Below are positions 26,823 to 35,422 of a stretch of DNA of 64,000 bases, in pieces; positions within the stretch are counted from its first letter, which is position 1, and each line of letters opens with the position of its first letter. Under the pieces are notes generated by a model, which searched no databases, was not told the DNA's origin, and saw nothing but the letters and a program-made list of their open reading frames with translations. Source of the stretch: Sphingobacterium phlebotomi (lineage in GTDB: Bacteria; Bacteroidota; Bacteroidia; Sphingobacteriales; Sphingobacteriaceae); the NCBI RefSeq assembly GCF_008180195.1, contig NZ_VTAV01000012.1, forward strand, positions 94,736 to 158,735. The letters run 5' to 3'. The position numbers were made by a program, and so were the translations under genes.

Positions 26823-29800
26823 TTAAAAAGTGACATTTAATCCAAATTGCACCGTTCTGGGATGCGGAGGCATAGAGAAATCCAACCCCTGTACAGTAGC
26901 GCCAGGTTGCTGTTGGGCGACATTGACCTCCGGATCAGGTCCGCTGTACTTCGTAAAGGTCAACAAATTAGCCGCATTAACAAATAGCTTGGCCTGTTTG
27001 AATAAATTTTGCTTTCTTAAGAGAGACTGTGGTAAAGAATAGCCTAAATACACGCTTTTCAGACGAATAAAGGAAGCATCTTCTAAAAACCTGTCACTTT
27101 CGTAATTATGGTTTAAGCTTCCGTCGGCATTTTCCTTCGTCGTTACCCGCGGTATGTCCGTGATATCTCCTGGATTTTGCCACCTATCCATCATACTCTT
27201 TTGCATGGACCAGGAGGTTCCCCTAGAACCGGCATGTTCCTGAAAATAGCGGTTCATGTTGAACACCTTATTCCCTTGTGAAAAATAAAAATAGAATGAA
27301 AAGTCTATATTTTTATATTTAAAGGTATTATTAATCCCCCCTTGGTATGCGGGCCAAGCATCCCCTACAATTTGTCTATCTTCTACCGTAATCCGTCCAT
27401 CCTGCGTCCGTGAATCATCATAGACTGCATCACCTGTCTGCGTGTCTACATAAAGCTGCTTATACAACCAGAATGAATAGAGTGGATATCCCTCTTCTAA
27501 GCGCACCCAATCCCTATTATATTGTGTAAAAGCCCGCGGAAGTTTTTCAATCCGATTTCTATTATGAGAAACCGTCACCTGTGTTGACCATTGAAAGTTT
27601 TCCGATTGTACATTGACCGCGTTAAGAGACAATTCAAATCCCCTGTTGCTCATTTCTCCCAAATTTTGGAATACAGAAGAAAATCCGGTCTTCGCCGGGG
27701 TAGGAACCTGAAGCAATAAATCTGTGGTATACTTATCGTAGATGTCCAACCCCACAGTAAACCTGCGATTAAAGAACGATCCTTCCAGTCCGATATTCCA
27801 TTGACGTGTCGTTTCCCATTTCAAGTCTTCATTGCCGAGCTGCGAAGGAGATACTCCAGGTTGACCAAGATAATTATTACCACCCGTCCAGAGACCCAAA
27901 GAAGCAAAATCAGGAATTCCCTGGTTACCAGACCAGCCTATACTAGATTTGAGTAAAACTTCATTTATAGAAGACCATCTATCCTTCAGGAATTCTTCGT
28001 TACTGATACGCCAAGCTAAACCTAATGACGGGAAAGTTGCCCATCGATTATTGCGTCCAAAACGTGACGAGGCATCACTCCGCAGATTGGCGTCGACCAC
28101 ATATTTGTCTTGATAGCTATAGTTAACTCCTCCAAAATAGGAAATCAACCCTGAAGGAAGAAGACCTGTCGTAGATCCTGTAGTCACCGCAGCCGCAGAA
28201 ATAGCTGTAAATTGCGTACTGGGATAATTTGTACCCGTAATGGTTGATCGGGAAAACTCATTTCTTTGCAAGGTGTTTCCTAAAAAAACAGAGAGAAAAT
28301 GGTCGGTATCGGAGAAAGGGGTATAGTTTAACAATTGCTCGGCAATCCACACGCGCTCGCTAGTCAATGCGTCCGTTCCACTCCCGTTTGAAGAGCGACC
28401 TTGATTAAGATTCGCATTATAGTAAATAACTTCATTATAACTGTTGTCGTCTAAGCTAAAAGAACTTCTGAAGCTCAGGTTCTTTAAGATATCCCATTTT
28501 ATAAATGCATTACCGATGAATCGTTTAGTGTAAGCGTGACTATTGCTGTTTTCCAGTAATACATAAGGATTATTAAAGCGTTCTCCTCTATTGTACGATC
28601 CATCGGCATTCAGAATAGGTGTAAGTGTAGGCGTATGTAGTCCCGTATTGGTAATACCTCCTGTATCCCCCGTTGGAACAGTTTCCCTATTGACTAAGCT
28701 ATAAGAAATGTTAGTTCCAATTTGCAAACTATTAGAAATATTATGATCAAGATTTGATCTAAAACTTTTTCGGTTAAAATTCTGTAGCTTTAAAATAGAG
28801 GGTGAATTATTTATTTCTCCGCTCACATAGAAAGACGTTTTGTCGCTTCCTCCTCTGACAGACAGATTATTGATTGTTTGATTGGTTGTTCGGAATATTA
28901 ATCCCAATCTATCATAGGTACCTTGTTCTTCAGGTAGACCCTGTCCGCCTTCACTTATTGGACGATATGGACGTGTTTCGTAGGTTCCTCCATCATTTAT
29001 CCACTGCTCATTTAATATAGTAGCATGTTCAGGGCCTGTGACCAACTCCCAAAGCTTTGGAGCCTTTGCAATACCAAATGTGCTATTAAAATTGACTTCG
29101 GTTCTTTCGCCCTTCTTTCCTTTCTTGGTCGTAATAACAATAACGCCATTAGCCCCTCTAGCACCGTACACTGCTGTCGCATTCGCATCTTTATATACCT
29201 CTATCGTTTCTATATCAGCTGGATTGATATCCGCCAACGGATTTGAGGTTTGTCCTCCTGCACCTACACTCTGCAACGAGGAACTATTGATAAATACACC
29301 ATCGATGATATACAAAGGGTCGTTATTGGCGTTAATGGAAGTTGCTCCGCGCAGACGGACCAGAGCTGTACCTCCTTCGACACCTGAAGAAGAAGAAATC
29401 TGTACGCCGGGTGCAAGGCCTTGTAGCTTTTCGGTGAAACTAGTCCCTAAATTGTTGGAGAGATTGTCCCCATTTACCTGGCTAACGGCTCCTGTTATAT
29501 TTGATTTTTTCTTTTGTCCGTATCCTACGACCACGATTTCATCTAGTCGCTCTGCAGATGGTTCAAGTTCAATGACAGTCGGTGACAAGCTTACATCCAA
29601 AATTTTCTTCTCATATCCTATATAAGTCACATTGATGGTGAAAGGCAGTTTTTGCCCCGTGACAAACTGAAACTCGCCATTATGGTCTGTTTTCACGCTA
29701 TGTGTGACCCCATCTAACTGTAGGGTAACCCCTTCAAGTGGCTTTTTTTTAATCGCATCTATAACCTTTCCTTCTAGTGCTGCATTAACAATCGGCCTTG

Positions 29801-29897
29801 GTTTCTGCTGTGCATAACTCGTTGTTGCATATAGCCCTAGAAAAAATAATAATCCTATTTTTACGTATCGAAACGCGGTATCTTTATTTGTGTTCAT
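26823..29897 (-). CDS. SusC/RagA-type TonB-linked transporter (sulfur locus, pair A)
   Basis: 1024 residues with a signal peptide (about 1-29). The N-terminal domain (PIVNAALEGKVIDAIKKKPL, VTHSVKTD-NGEF-FVTGQKLPF) is shared almost block for block with the receptors at 39770 and 43146 but not with those at 9654 or 55249. The plug contains the SusC signature (YKDANATAVYGARGANGVIVITTK) and the barrel ends in FGLNVTF. It is preceded by the 29-bp receptor element at 29920 and a hairpin. It is predicted to import the locus's substrate together with the following SusD. Confidence 0.96.
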   Translation of the reverse strand: MNTNKDTAFRYVKIGLLFFLGLYATTSYAQQKPRPIVNAALEGKVIDAIKKKPLEGVTLQLDGVTHSVKTDHNGEFQFVTGQKLPFTINVTYIGYEKKILDVSLSPTVIELEPSAERLDEIVVVGYGQKKKSNITGAVSQVNGDNLSNNLGTSFTEKLQGLAPGVQISSSSGVEGGTALVRLRGATSINANNDPLYIIDGVFINSSSLQSVGAGGQTSNPLADINPADIETIEVYKDANATAVYGARGANGVIVITTKKGKKGERTEVNFNSTFGIAKAPKLWELVTGPEHATILNEQWINDGGTYETRPYRPISEGGQGLPEEQGTYDRLGLIFRTTNQTINNLSVRGGSDKTSFYVSGEINNSPSILKLQNFNRKSFRSNLDHNISNSLQIGTNISYSLVNRETVPTGDTGGITNTGLHTPTLTPILNADGSYNRGERFNNPYVLLENSNSHAYTKRFIGNAFIKWDILKNLSFRSSFSLDDNSYNEVIYYNANLNQGRSSNGSGTDALTSERVWIAEQLLNYTPFSDTDHFLSVFLGNTLQRNEFSRSTITGTNYPSTQFTAISAAAVTTGSTTGLLPSGLISYFGGVNYSYQDKYVVDANLRSDASSRFGRNNRWATFPSLGLAWRISNEEFLKDRWSSINEVLLKSSIGWSGNQGIPDFASLGLWTGGNNYLGQPGVSPSQLGNEDLKWETTRQWNIGLEGSFFNRRFTVGLDIYDKYTTDLLLQVPTPAKTGFSSVFQNLGEMSNRGFELSLNAVNVQSENFQWSTQVTVSHNRNRIEKLPRAFTQYNRDWVRLEEGYPLYSFWLYKQLYVDTQTGDAVYDDSRTQDGRITVEDRQIVGDAWPAYQGGINNTFKYKNIDFSFYFYFSQGNKVFNMNRYFQEHAGSRGTSWSMQKSMMDRWQNPGDITDIPRVTTKENADGSLNHNYESDRFLEDASFIRLKSVYLGYSLPQSLLRKQNLFKQAKLFVNAANLLTFTKYSGPDPEVNVAQQQPGATVQGLDFSMPPHPRTVQFGLNVTF

Positions 29898-29919
29898 TTT
29901 GTCTTAACAGTAAATATCT

Positions 29920-29948
29920 ACAAGTGCCAACGCCAATTGATTACTTGT
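29920..29948 (-). repeat. Conserved receptor-leader element, copy A
   Basis: Minus-strand sequence ACAAGT, then CAATTGGCGTTGGCACTTGT, ending 23 bases before the SusC ATG. It matches copies at 42873 and 45766 except for a two-base insertion after ACAAGT. The ends ACAAGT and ACTTGT are complementary, so it can form a small stem-loop. Confidence 0.85.
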
Positions 29949-29966
29949 TTTTGTTTCTTCTATAAG

Positions 29967-29997
29967 TTGGGGAATCGAATCATATTGCTTCCCCCAA
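29967..29997 (-). promoter_or_regulatory. Leader hairpin upstream of pair-A SusC
   Basis: TTGGGG(G)AA pairs with TTCCCCAA around a 14-base loop. On the minus strand it is followed by CTTATAG rather than a U-tract, so it is not a standard terminator. Position relative to the downstream conserved element is like that of the hairpins at 42915 and 45806. Confidence 0.6.
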
Positions 29998-30019
29998 TTT
30001 AATATGTCATGTAAAAGTT

Positions 30020-30184
30020 TTAATCGCATCCAGTCGTAGGATCGACTTCATCGTCTTTATTCAATGCTTTTACACTGTCTGCTTCCAACTTATCCTTCTC
30101 TTTTTTATCAGAATTTCCGCCACACGAGATGACCAGTTGGGTTACTACAAATAATAACAAGATATTCTTCAATAAATGCTTCAT
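30020..30184 (-). CDS. Small lipoprotein, 54 residues
   Basis: Starts at the ATG at 30184 (the frame extends to a TTG at 30208). MKHLLKNILLLFVVTQLVISC is a lipoprotein signal with Cys21. The mature peptide is short, charged and acidic (GGNSDKKEKDKLEADSVK) and ends PTTGCD, placing a second Cys one residue from the C-terminus. No family recognised. It sits between the thioredoxin-like genes and SusC in the sulfur locus. The near-terminal Cys might be a redox or attachment partner for the thioredoxin-like lipoproteins, which is speculation. Confidence 0.7.
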   Translation of the reverse strand: MKHLLKNILLLFVVTQLVISCGGNSDKKEKDKLEADSVKALNKDDEVDPTTGCD

Positions 30185-30232
30185 GTCTGTTTTTTTATGA
30201 TTATTCAATAATTAATTTAATATGATCGTATA

Positions 30233-30868
30233 TTATCTCTTGGTGAAATACGCTTGATAACGCGCCTTTAACTCTTGCTGTTGCTCCGGCGTAAGGGTAG
30301 TATGGCTATCCGTATGAGACACAACTGTCGACACAACTTTATGGGTCCCTTTGCCGTTCTCAATAAAAAGTACGGTTGGGGAAGATATTCGCTTGATGGA
30401 ATCTATCCCTAAAACCGTATACGGATTTAAGATATCATGGAATTTTTCTAGAATTGCACGATACCCCGCCGATCCTTCTTCCGTAGTTACCACCTCGTCG
30501 TCCTGTAATTCTTTAAAGTCGCGTATATCTTTAATATTCAAATAATAGATTGTCGCTTTTTCCTCTGCCGAAAATTCAAGCAAAGGACCTACCGCATTTC
30601 TAAACCAAGGACAAGACGGCCAACCGAATAGGACAATGCCATTTTGAAGTTGGAGTATATCGTCTTCATCCGCGATGACAATTCGACTACTATCCGGTAC
30701 CGAAACGACAATGTCATTCTTCTCGTTCAAATCCTCCAGTTCTTTTTTAAAGTGTTGGACATCTTCGGCACTGATCACAACATCTTTGTTCCGAATCTGA
30801 TTTTTAATATCCTTACAACCGAGGAATAGTATCAACATCATTCCAAGCCACACTATTTTGTTCCGCAT
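30233..30868 (-). CDS. Thioredoxin-like lipoprotein with CPWF active site (copy 2)
   Basis: 211 residues, lipobox FLGC (Cys18). The second half is thioredoxin-like: NGIVLFGWPSCPWFRN places the first Cys at 86, but the resolving Cys is replaced by Phe89. The segment RISSPTVLFIENGK keeps the Pro expected at the cis-Pro position. It is a clear paralogue of the CPWC protein encoded just upstream. With a single active-site Cys it cannot do classical dithiol exchange. It may act as a monothiol reductase, a persulfide or mixed-disulfide carrier, or a binding protein. Gap to the small lipoprotein gene is 48 bases. Confidence 0.8.
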   Translation of the reverse strand: MRNKIVWLGMMLILFLGCKDIKNQIRNKDVVISAEDVQHFKKELEDLNEKNDIVVSVPDSSRIVIADEDDILQLQNGIVLFGWPSCPWFRNAVGPLLEFSAEEKATIYYLNIKDIRDFKELQDDEVVTTEEGSAGYRAILEKFHDILNPYTVLGIDSIKRISSPTVLFIENGKGTHKVVSTVVSHTDSHTTLTPEQQQELKARYQAYFTKR

Positions 30869-30906
30869 ATTGATTTTTATAAAATTTTAGATACAACTTA
30901 TTTGCT

Positions 30907-31590
30907 TTACTGATTATATCGAGCATAGATCTCCTTATAGATCTGCTTTAGCTCCTCGTGTTGTTCCGGTGTTAACTTTACATATGGATCTTTTTGACTT
31001 TCGATAGTGCCTGATTTTTTCTCAAAGGCCTTATTGTCTTTGATAAACAAGACCGTGGAGGAGGAAATTCTTTTAATGGTATCATCACCCAACCCTTTAT
31101 AAGGATCCAACACTTCATCGAATTTTTTCAAAATTGCACGATAACCTTCTGTTCCCTCATTTGTCGTGACAATCGCGATGCTGTCTTGCTGTAGTTCCTT
31201 TTGATCTCGAATCTTAGCAATATTTAGGTAGTGGATTTTGACATTCTGCTCCTTAGCAAAATCCAACAAGGGCTCGATGGTATTTCTACACCACGGACAG
31301 GTCGGAAAACCAAACAAGACTATACCATTTTCAAGTTCAAGGACGTCTTCCTCTGTAGCATAGATAATACTGCTGTCATTTTCTACATGAACGTCGATAT
31401 GGATATTTTTACCAGAAGGGGACTTAGCCCCGTTTACACTTTCATATTCCTCTCTAAAAGATTTGGCTGTCGTCGTATCTGCAACCGCTGTATCTTCATT
31501 ATTCTGGTTTTTATTCCCACCTGCGTTTTGGCATGCTACCGTCAGCAAGACGATCACGAAGCTCCATAATAAACTTATTTTTCTTTTCAT
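30907..31590 (-). CDS. Thioredoxin-like lipoprotein with CPWC active site (copy 1)
   Basis: 227 residues, lipobox TVAC (Cys20), then a charged linker to about residue 75 and a thioredoxin-like domain. NGIVLFGFPTCPWCRN gives a CPWC dithiol (Cys98, Cys101). At the position where copy 2 has SSPT this protein has SSST, so the expected cis-Pro appears to be lost. The pair thus shows complementary losses: one keeps the dithiol, the other keeps the Pro. The family is like bacteriocin-accessory/PedC-type thioredoxin folds. Likely function is periplasmic or surface disulfide reduction or sulfur-carrier chemistry within the sulfur locus. Confidence 0.82.
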   Translation of the reverse strand: MKRKISLLWSFVIVLLTVACQNAGGNKNQNNEDTAVADTTTAKSFREEYESVNGAKSPSGKNIHIDVHVENDSSIIYATEEDVLELENGIVLFGFPTCPWCRNTIEPLLDFAKEQNVKIHYLNIAKIRDQKELQQDSIAIVTTNEGTEGYRAILKKFDEVLDPYKGLGDDTIKRISSSTVLFIKDNKAFEKKSGTIESQKDPYVKLTPEQHEELKQIYKEIYARYNQ

Positions 31591-31634
31591 ATCTATTCTT
31601 TTTAATGTGTAATATTTACTTTTTTCCCCAAGAT

Positions 31635-32393
31635 CTATTTAACGACAAAACTGATGCGGTCTACACCGGTATTGTACACTTTATTGTCAAATGCAGTGAC
31701 GGCTATCTCATAATTTCCTGGTTCTTTGACCGGTATTTGAACTTCAAAAACATTGTCTTCAGCCGTTTTGATTAAATCCACTTTAGCGATTTCTACACCT
31801 TCTTTCCATATCGTGGCGACCACGTCATAGTTCTTTGCATCCCACACGCCGCCTTCTTGTACCGTGCAACCACACATCAAGACAAGATTGGTCCGGATGA
31901 TCAACGAATCGCTGTCAGCCGCAATAACCTGATGTGTTGTCGGTGACAGTATATCGACGATAAAGCCGGGTATCTCCAAGATGATACCGTCACCAAGAAT
32001 GTCTTTGCCTGGTATGGCCCAGATCTGCGTACTCGATCGGATCGCCGCATGCTTTCGCTTGATCGGCGCAATAGCTTCGATATCTAGCAAAGTCGGTTCG
32101 TCGATGTCCAAAGTCGCGATAAACTTCGCCGTCTCCTCATCGGAGAGATGAGCATGACGCACTCTTGGATTTTTTACGATGACATCCGTATTTCCCGAAG
32201 CTCCGCTTGTATAACCTTTGGCCAAGACCTCTTGAGTATAATGATCTTTCACGACGATATACGCCCCACCTATTCCCGTACCGATGAACTTGGCATCCTT
32301 CGCCAGCGCACGAATAGTTATTTGCGTGGTTTGTGCCGTCAATCCGCTAACGATACAGATAGACAACATCATAAAAGCTAAAAATTTTCTCAT
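31635..32393 (-). CDS. Secreted beta-rich protein of unknown function
   Basis: 252 residues with signal peptide MRKFLAFMMLSICIVSGLTA. No family recognised. The sequence suggests two or three Ig-like or carboxypeptidase-regulatory-like beta domains (ITIRALAKDAKFIGTGIGG, VDLIKTAEDNVFEVQIPV, PGNYEIAVTAFDN). A LMCGCTVQEGGVWDA motif near residue 175 carries two closely spaced cysteines. It lies 5 bases after the start-proximal end of the thiol-dioxygenase/rhodanese gene's stop, so it belongs to the same operon; a role as a secreted partner in thiol or metal handling is conjecture. Confidence 0.65.
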   Translation of the reverse strand: MRKFLAFMMLSICIVSGLTAQTTQITIRALAKDAKFIGTGIGGAYIVVKDHYTQEVLAKGYTSGASGNTDVIVKNPRVRHAHLSDEETAKFIATLDIDEPTLLDIEAIAPIKRKHAAIRSSTQIWAIPGKDILGDGIILEIPGFIVDILSPTTHQVIAADSDSLIIRTNLVLMCGCTVQEGGVWDAKNYDVVATIWKEGVEIAKVDLIKTAEDNVFEVQIPVKEPGNYEIAVTAFDNKVYNTGVDRISFVVK

Positions 32394-32398
32394 ATTAT

Positions 32399-33859
32399 TT
32401 ATCTTTTGTTCCTATTTGATTTTTTATACTCTATTATTTCCGAACCGATATCATACACATCGGCATTTGGATATACCTTTTTTATTAAACTGGAACCGAT
32501 AGAAGACCTATATCCAGACGCACAGTGCACATAGATAGGCTTATCTGTCGGGAGGGTTGCTATTTTTTCTTCCAGCTCAGACAACGGAATGTTGACAACA
32601 TTTTCGAATACCGGATCCTCTGATGCTTCTTTAACAGTCCGAACATCCAAGATGATGTAATCTGCTTTGTTCTTATCAAAGTCCACTTTATCGAAGTTTG
32701 AAAATTGTTGTCCCTGATGATCTTTGTAAATCAAGATAGCTTTCACCAAAGCTTCATATCCTATCTTGGCGGCCTTGGATAGTTGCTTTTCTTTATCGAT
32801 CTCGTCTCCGACAACGAGATAAAAATTGTCTTCTGGGTCAACGAACGTCCCTAACCAAGTCTCAAACTTTTTGTTGTCCGGTATATTGACTGACTGCGGT
32901 AAATGGGAAGCCCTAAAATCTCGTGAACCACGGGTATCTACCACTAGGGTTTGAGAAACATCGGTACCGGTCACGGGAAGAACCGAAACCGCTTTTATAG
33001 CTTGTTCAAATGTCGGCGCTCCTTTTTTATTGAGCTCGACGTTGTATGGAAAATATTTAGGAATATAGGGCTGATCCTGAAGCAGGATCTTGACAAACTC
33101 TTGTTCATCTTTAATCTGGAAACCAAAATTATGCGCTCTCTCATACCCAATCGTGCTTTCCTTCACATCGCGTATGGCATTGCCACACAAAGAGCCGGCT
33201 CCATGCGCAGGGTATACCAATACATTATCATTCAGCGCGGCATATTTTTGATGGACAGTGTGGTACATCTGCTTAGCAAGTTCTTGCCGCCTAGCCGCAG
33301 CCTCGCCAGAATACTCCCGCAAATCCGGTCTGCCCACAGAGCCAAAGAGCAAAGCATCACCCGAAAAAACCGCAACATCTTTATCTTCTTCACGCAATAC
33401 TACAGAAATGCTATCGGGAGAATGTCCTGGTGTATGGAGTGCCACCAAAGTGACCGTATCTGAAAGAGCAATATGATCGCCTTCATCAAAGGTTTGATGC
33501 GGATAAGCCGCATGAACCAACCTGCTCACATATATTTTTGCCTGCTTTTCCTGATGGATTTGCAGGTGGGAACTCACGAAATCCGCGTGAGGATGTGTTT
33601 CAATAACACCGATGATCTCCGCTTCCTGTTCATCAGCATAATCGTAATATGGTTGAGGATCCCGGGCGGGATCCACCAGTACAATTTTGTTGTCGACCAG
33701 TATCGCATATGAAAAATGAGCCAATCCTTCGTCTTCAAATTGTTTGATTGTATACGACGCCTTGCTTTTTTTGGTACCGAGACATGCAATTGCAGTACCT
33801 CCAGAAGCAAAAGCCAACAATACCAACGATTTATGCACAAAATCTCTTCTTTTCATCAT
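32399..33859 (-). CDS. Tat-exported lipoprotein: metallo-beta-lactamase (persulfide dioxygenase-like) fused to two rhodanese domains
   Basis: Start set at the MM pair (33859 or 33856), because the longer frame overlaps the upstream gene and this Met begins a twin-arginine signal (MKRRDFVHKSL) ending in a lipobox TAIAC (Cys26). Residues about 35-260 form the MBL domain: HPHADF (89-94), TPGHS (His146), FSGDALLFGSVGRPDL (Asp168), and PAHGAGSLCG (His219). This is the ETHE1/BLH-type persulfide dioxygenase pattern. A first rhodanese domain (about 300-380) lacks the catalytic Cys (LVVGDEID). The second has an intact CASGYRS loop (Cys446). This layout recalls CstB-type sulfane-sulfur oxidases, but located outside the cytoplasm. 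Confidence 0.9.
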   Translation of the reverse strand: MMKRRDFVHKSLVLLAFASGGTAIACLGTKKSKASYTIKQFEDEGLAHFSYAILVDNKIVLVDPARDPQPYYDYADEQEAEIIGVIETHPHADFVSSHLQIHQEKQAKIYVSRLVHAAYPHQTFDEGDHIALSDTVTLVALHTPGHSPDSISVVLREEDKDVAVFSGDALLFGSVGRPDLREYSGEAAARRQELAKQMYHTVHQKYAALNDNVLVYPAHGAGSLCGNAIRDVKESTIGYERAHNFGFQIKDEQEFVKILLQDQPYIPKYFPYNVELNKKGAPTFEQAIKAVSVLPVTGTDVSQTLVVDTRGSRDFRASHLPQSVNIPDNKKFETWLGTFVDPEDNFYLVVGDEIDKEKQLSKAAKIGYEALVKAILIYKDHQGQQFSNFDKVDFDKNKADYIILDVRTVKEASEDPVFENVVNIPLSELEEKIATLPTDKPIYVHCASGYRSSIGSSLIKKVYPNADVYDIGSEIIEYKKSNRNKR

Positions 33860-33905
33860 TTTTGTTTTAGCTACTATATGTTTTTGATTATGCATTACTT
33901 TTTTC

Positions 33906-35381
33906 TTATTTGTAAGTATACTTCTTACTTTTGCTGTACCATCCCTCTCCCACGGCATAGTGCTGATGCTTTCTCTCCAGGACTACTGCTATGGTATCCT
34001 TATTTAGGTCTATGCCCGAAAGTACAATCTTGTCATCGTCCGGACGATCGTATAACCATCGTAGGATCTGTATATCATCGCCTACAGAAGTTCCATAGAG
34101 TTCTTTTAAATCAGCCTCGTTTTGCCTATTGAAGCGTCTATTGTAACCTCGGGGGTAAAACAGCTGGTTTTTTTCTACTAAATACAGGAGGTTCTCGGCC
34201 GAATCTATCTCGTAATAGAAGTAAGAATAACCTCCAGCTCGTCCTGTAAATTCATAATTCTTGATCAAATCGCCAGTTTGGGCGCCTCCGTTGGTGATGT
34301 CTATATACAAATCCTTATTCACCTTGTAGGAAAACGTAGAATATCTTTCAAAGATAGCCTCATGCCATCTCACCGAATCGTTTGGTGAGTATTGCAATGT
34401 GTCACCATTCAGCACAAATGTTTTAACTTCATAGTAGCCGGCGGCTTGGGGTAGTCCAGGAATCACGGGTTCCTTACGTTTGCCCTTATTATAAATAAGG
34501 TCGTAAGCGTAATAGCCATACACCAATACGAACACGAAAATAACGACGAATTTACCACTTGCATAAACTATCTTTACCCATTTGTTGTTGATCCGCGGAT
34601 GATAATATGTGGGTTGGACAGTTTGACCGGAGAGAAACAACCGCCATAGATTTGGTATATAGGATACCAAAAGGAAAAGAGACAATAACACAAAATACGA
34701 TGCGTAATTGTGAACTGCGCCGTCGTACGCTAGATTAGCATGTGCAATATTGAACAATACACCTACTGTTGCAATGGCTGCAAAGGCTGTGGTTGCTCTA
34801 AAGAAGAAGAGGACACCAATCGCTATCTCCAAAAAGCCTAAAAATATTTCATATCGAAAAGATAACCCCACAGCCTGCCAATAGAGCTTGTACGGTGCAT
34901 AATTACCCAGTTCGGTATTCAGATTGGCCACAGAGGGAAAAGGCATCTGCATGGGGAAGAATTTGATGAAACCAAACGCAATAAGCCCGATGGCCAAGCG
35001 GTACCGTACAAGGACACGTAGCCAATAATACAGTACGTGGTAGATTCTTCCAGCGCTTTTACGGGCGATAATCGTCCATATTGTAGCTAAGAGCAATGCA
35101 GCTAAGGTCGTAAGTCCCCACGAAGCATACGATGCTATTCCCCAACGGCCACTTTCCGTAGGGATTTGTATCAACAGATTGAACCGGGATCCTCCTGCTA
35201 GCGTATTCAAAAACGCATATACGGAAGAGGACGAAAACAAGTCGTCGTACCATTCCCACCGTAACGGAAAGACCATTAGTACAATAAAAACAAAGGCAAA
35301 TCGAAAAACAATTTTTTCCAATTTTGTCCAAGCAGCATACGCAATATCACCTCTGCCTATGTTTGTATATATCGAAGCCAT
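33906..35381 (-). CDS. DoxX-like membrane protein with C-terminal extracytoplasmic domain (copy 1)
   Basis: 491 residues. Several membrane helices occupy about 25-300, including the DoxX-like core YWLRVLVRYRLAIGLIAFGFIKFFPMQMPFP, then NLNTELGNYAPYKLYW and FLGFLEIAIGVLFFFRATT. A C-terminal domain of about 170 residues follows the last helix and begins YYEVKTFVLNGDTLQYSPNDSVRWHEAIFERYST. Some DoxX relatives are subunits of thiosulfate:quinone oxidoreductase, but most are uncharacterised. First of three tandem paralogues; 42 bases after copy 2. Stop lies 47 bases before the MBL-rhodanese start. Confidence 0.8.
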   Translation of the reverse strand: MASIYTNIGRGDIAYAAWTKLEKIVFRFAFVFIVLMVFPLRWEWYDDLFSSSSVYAFLNTLAGGSRFNLLIQIPTESGRWGIASYASWGLTTLAALLLATIWTIIARKSAGRIYHVLYYWLRVLVRYRLAIGLIAFGFIKFFPMQMPFPSVANLNTELGNYAPYKLYWQAVGLSFRYEIFLGFLEIAIGVLFFFRATTAFAAIATVGVLFNIAHANLAYDGAVHNYASYFVLLSLFLLVSYIPNLWRLFLSGQTVQPTYYHPRINNKWVKIVYASGKFVVIFVFVLVYGYYAYDLIYNKGKRKEPVIPGLPQAAGYYEVKTFVLNGDTLQYSPNDSVRWHEAIFERYSTFSYKVNKDLYIDITNGGAQTGDLIKNYEFTGRAGGYSYFYYEIDSAENLLYLVEKNQLFYPRGYNRRFNRQNEADLKELYGTSVGDDIQILRWLYDRPDDDKIVLSGIDLNKDTIAVVLERKHQHYAVGEGWYSKSKKYTYK

Positions 35382-35422
35382 GCTCTATATTTATTTAAGA
35401 TATACGTCTAGCGTAACTTTAT

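Larger units (their letters stand above)
29904..30029 (-). other. Possible 41-codon ORF spanning the pair-A leader
   Basis: An ATG overlapping the last codons of the small lipoprotein gene (ATGCGATTAA) opens a 41-residue frame that runs through the hairpin and the conserved element, ending QLALALVDIYC then TAA seven bases before the SusC ATG. It may simply be open by chance. The start resembles the ATGCGA of the other two leaders and the last codon is Cys, but there is no cysteine cluster. Confidence 0.25.

Noticed and set aside
33860..33958. Longer N-terminus for the MBL-rhodanese protein
   Set aside because: It overlaps the end of the upstream DoxX-like gene and precedes a good Tat/lipoprotein signal.
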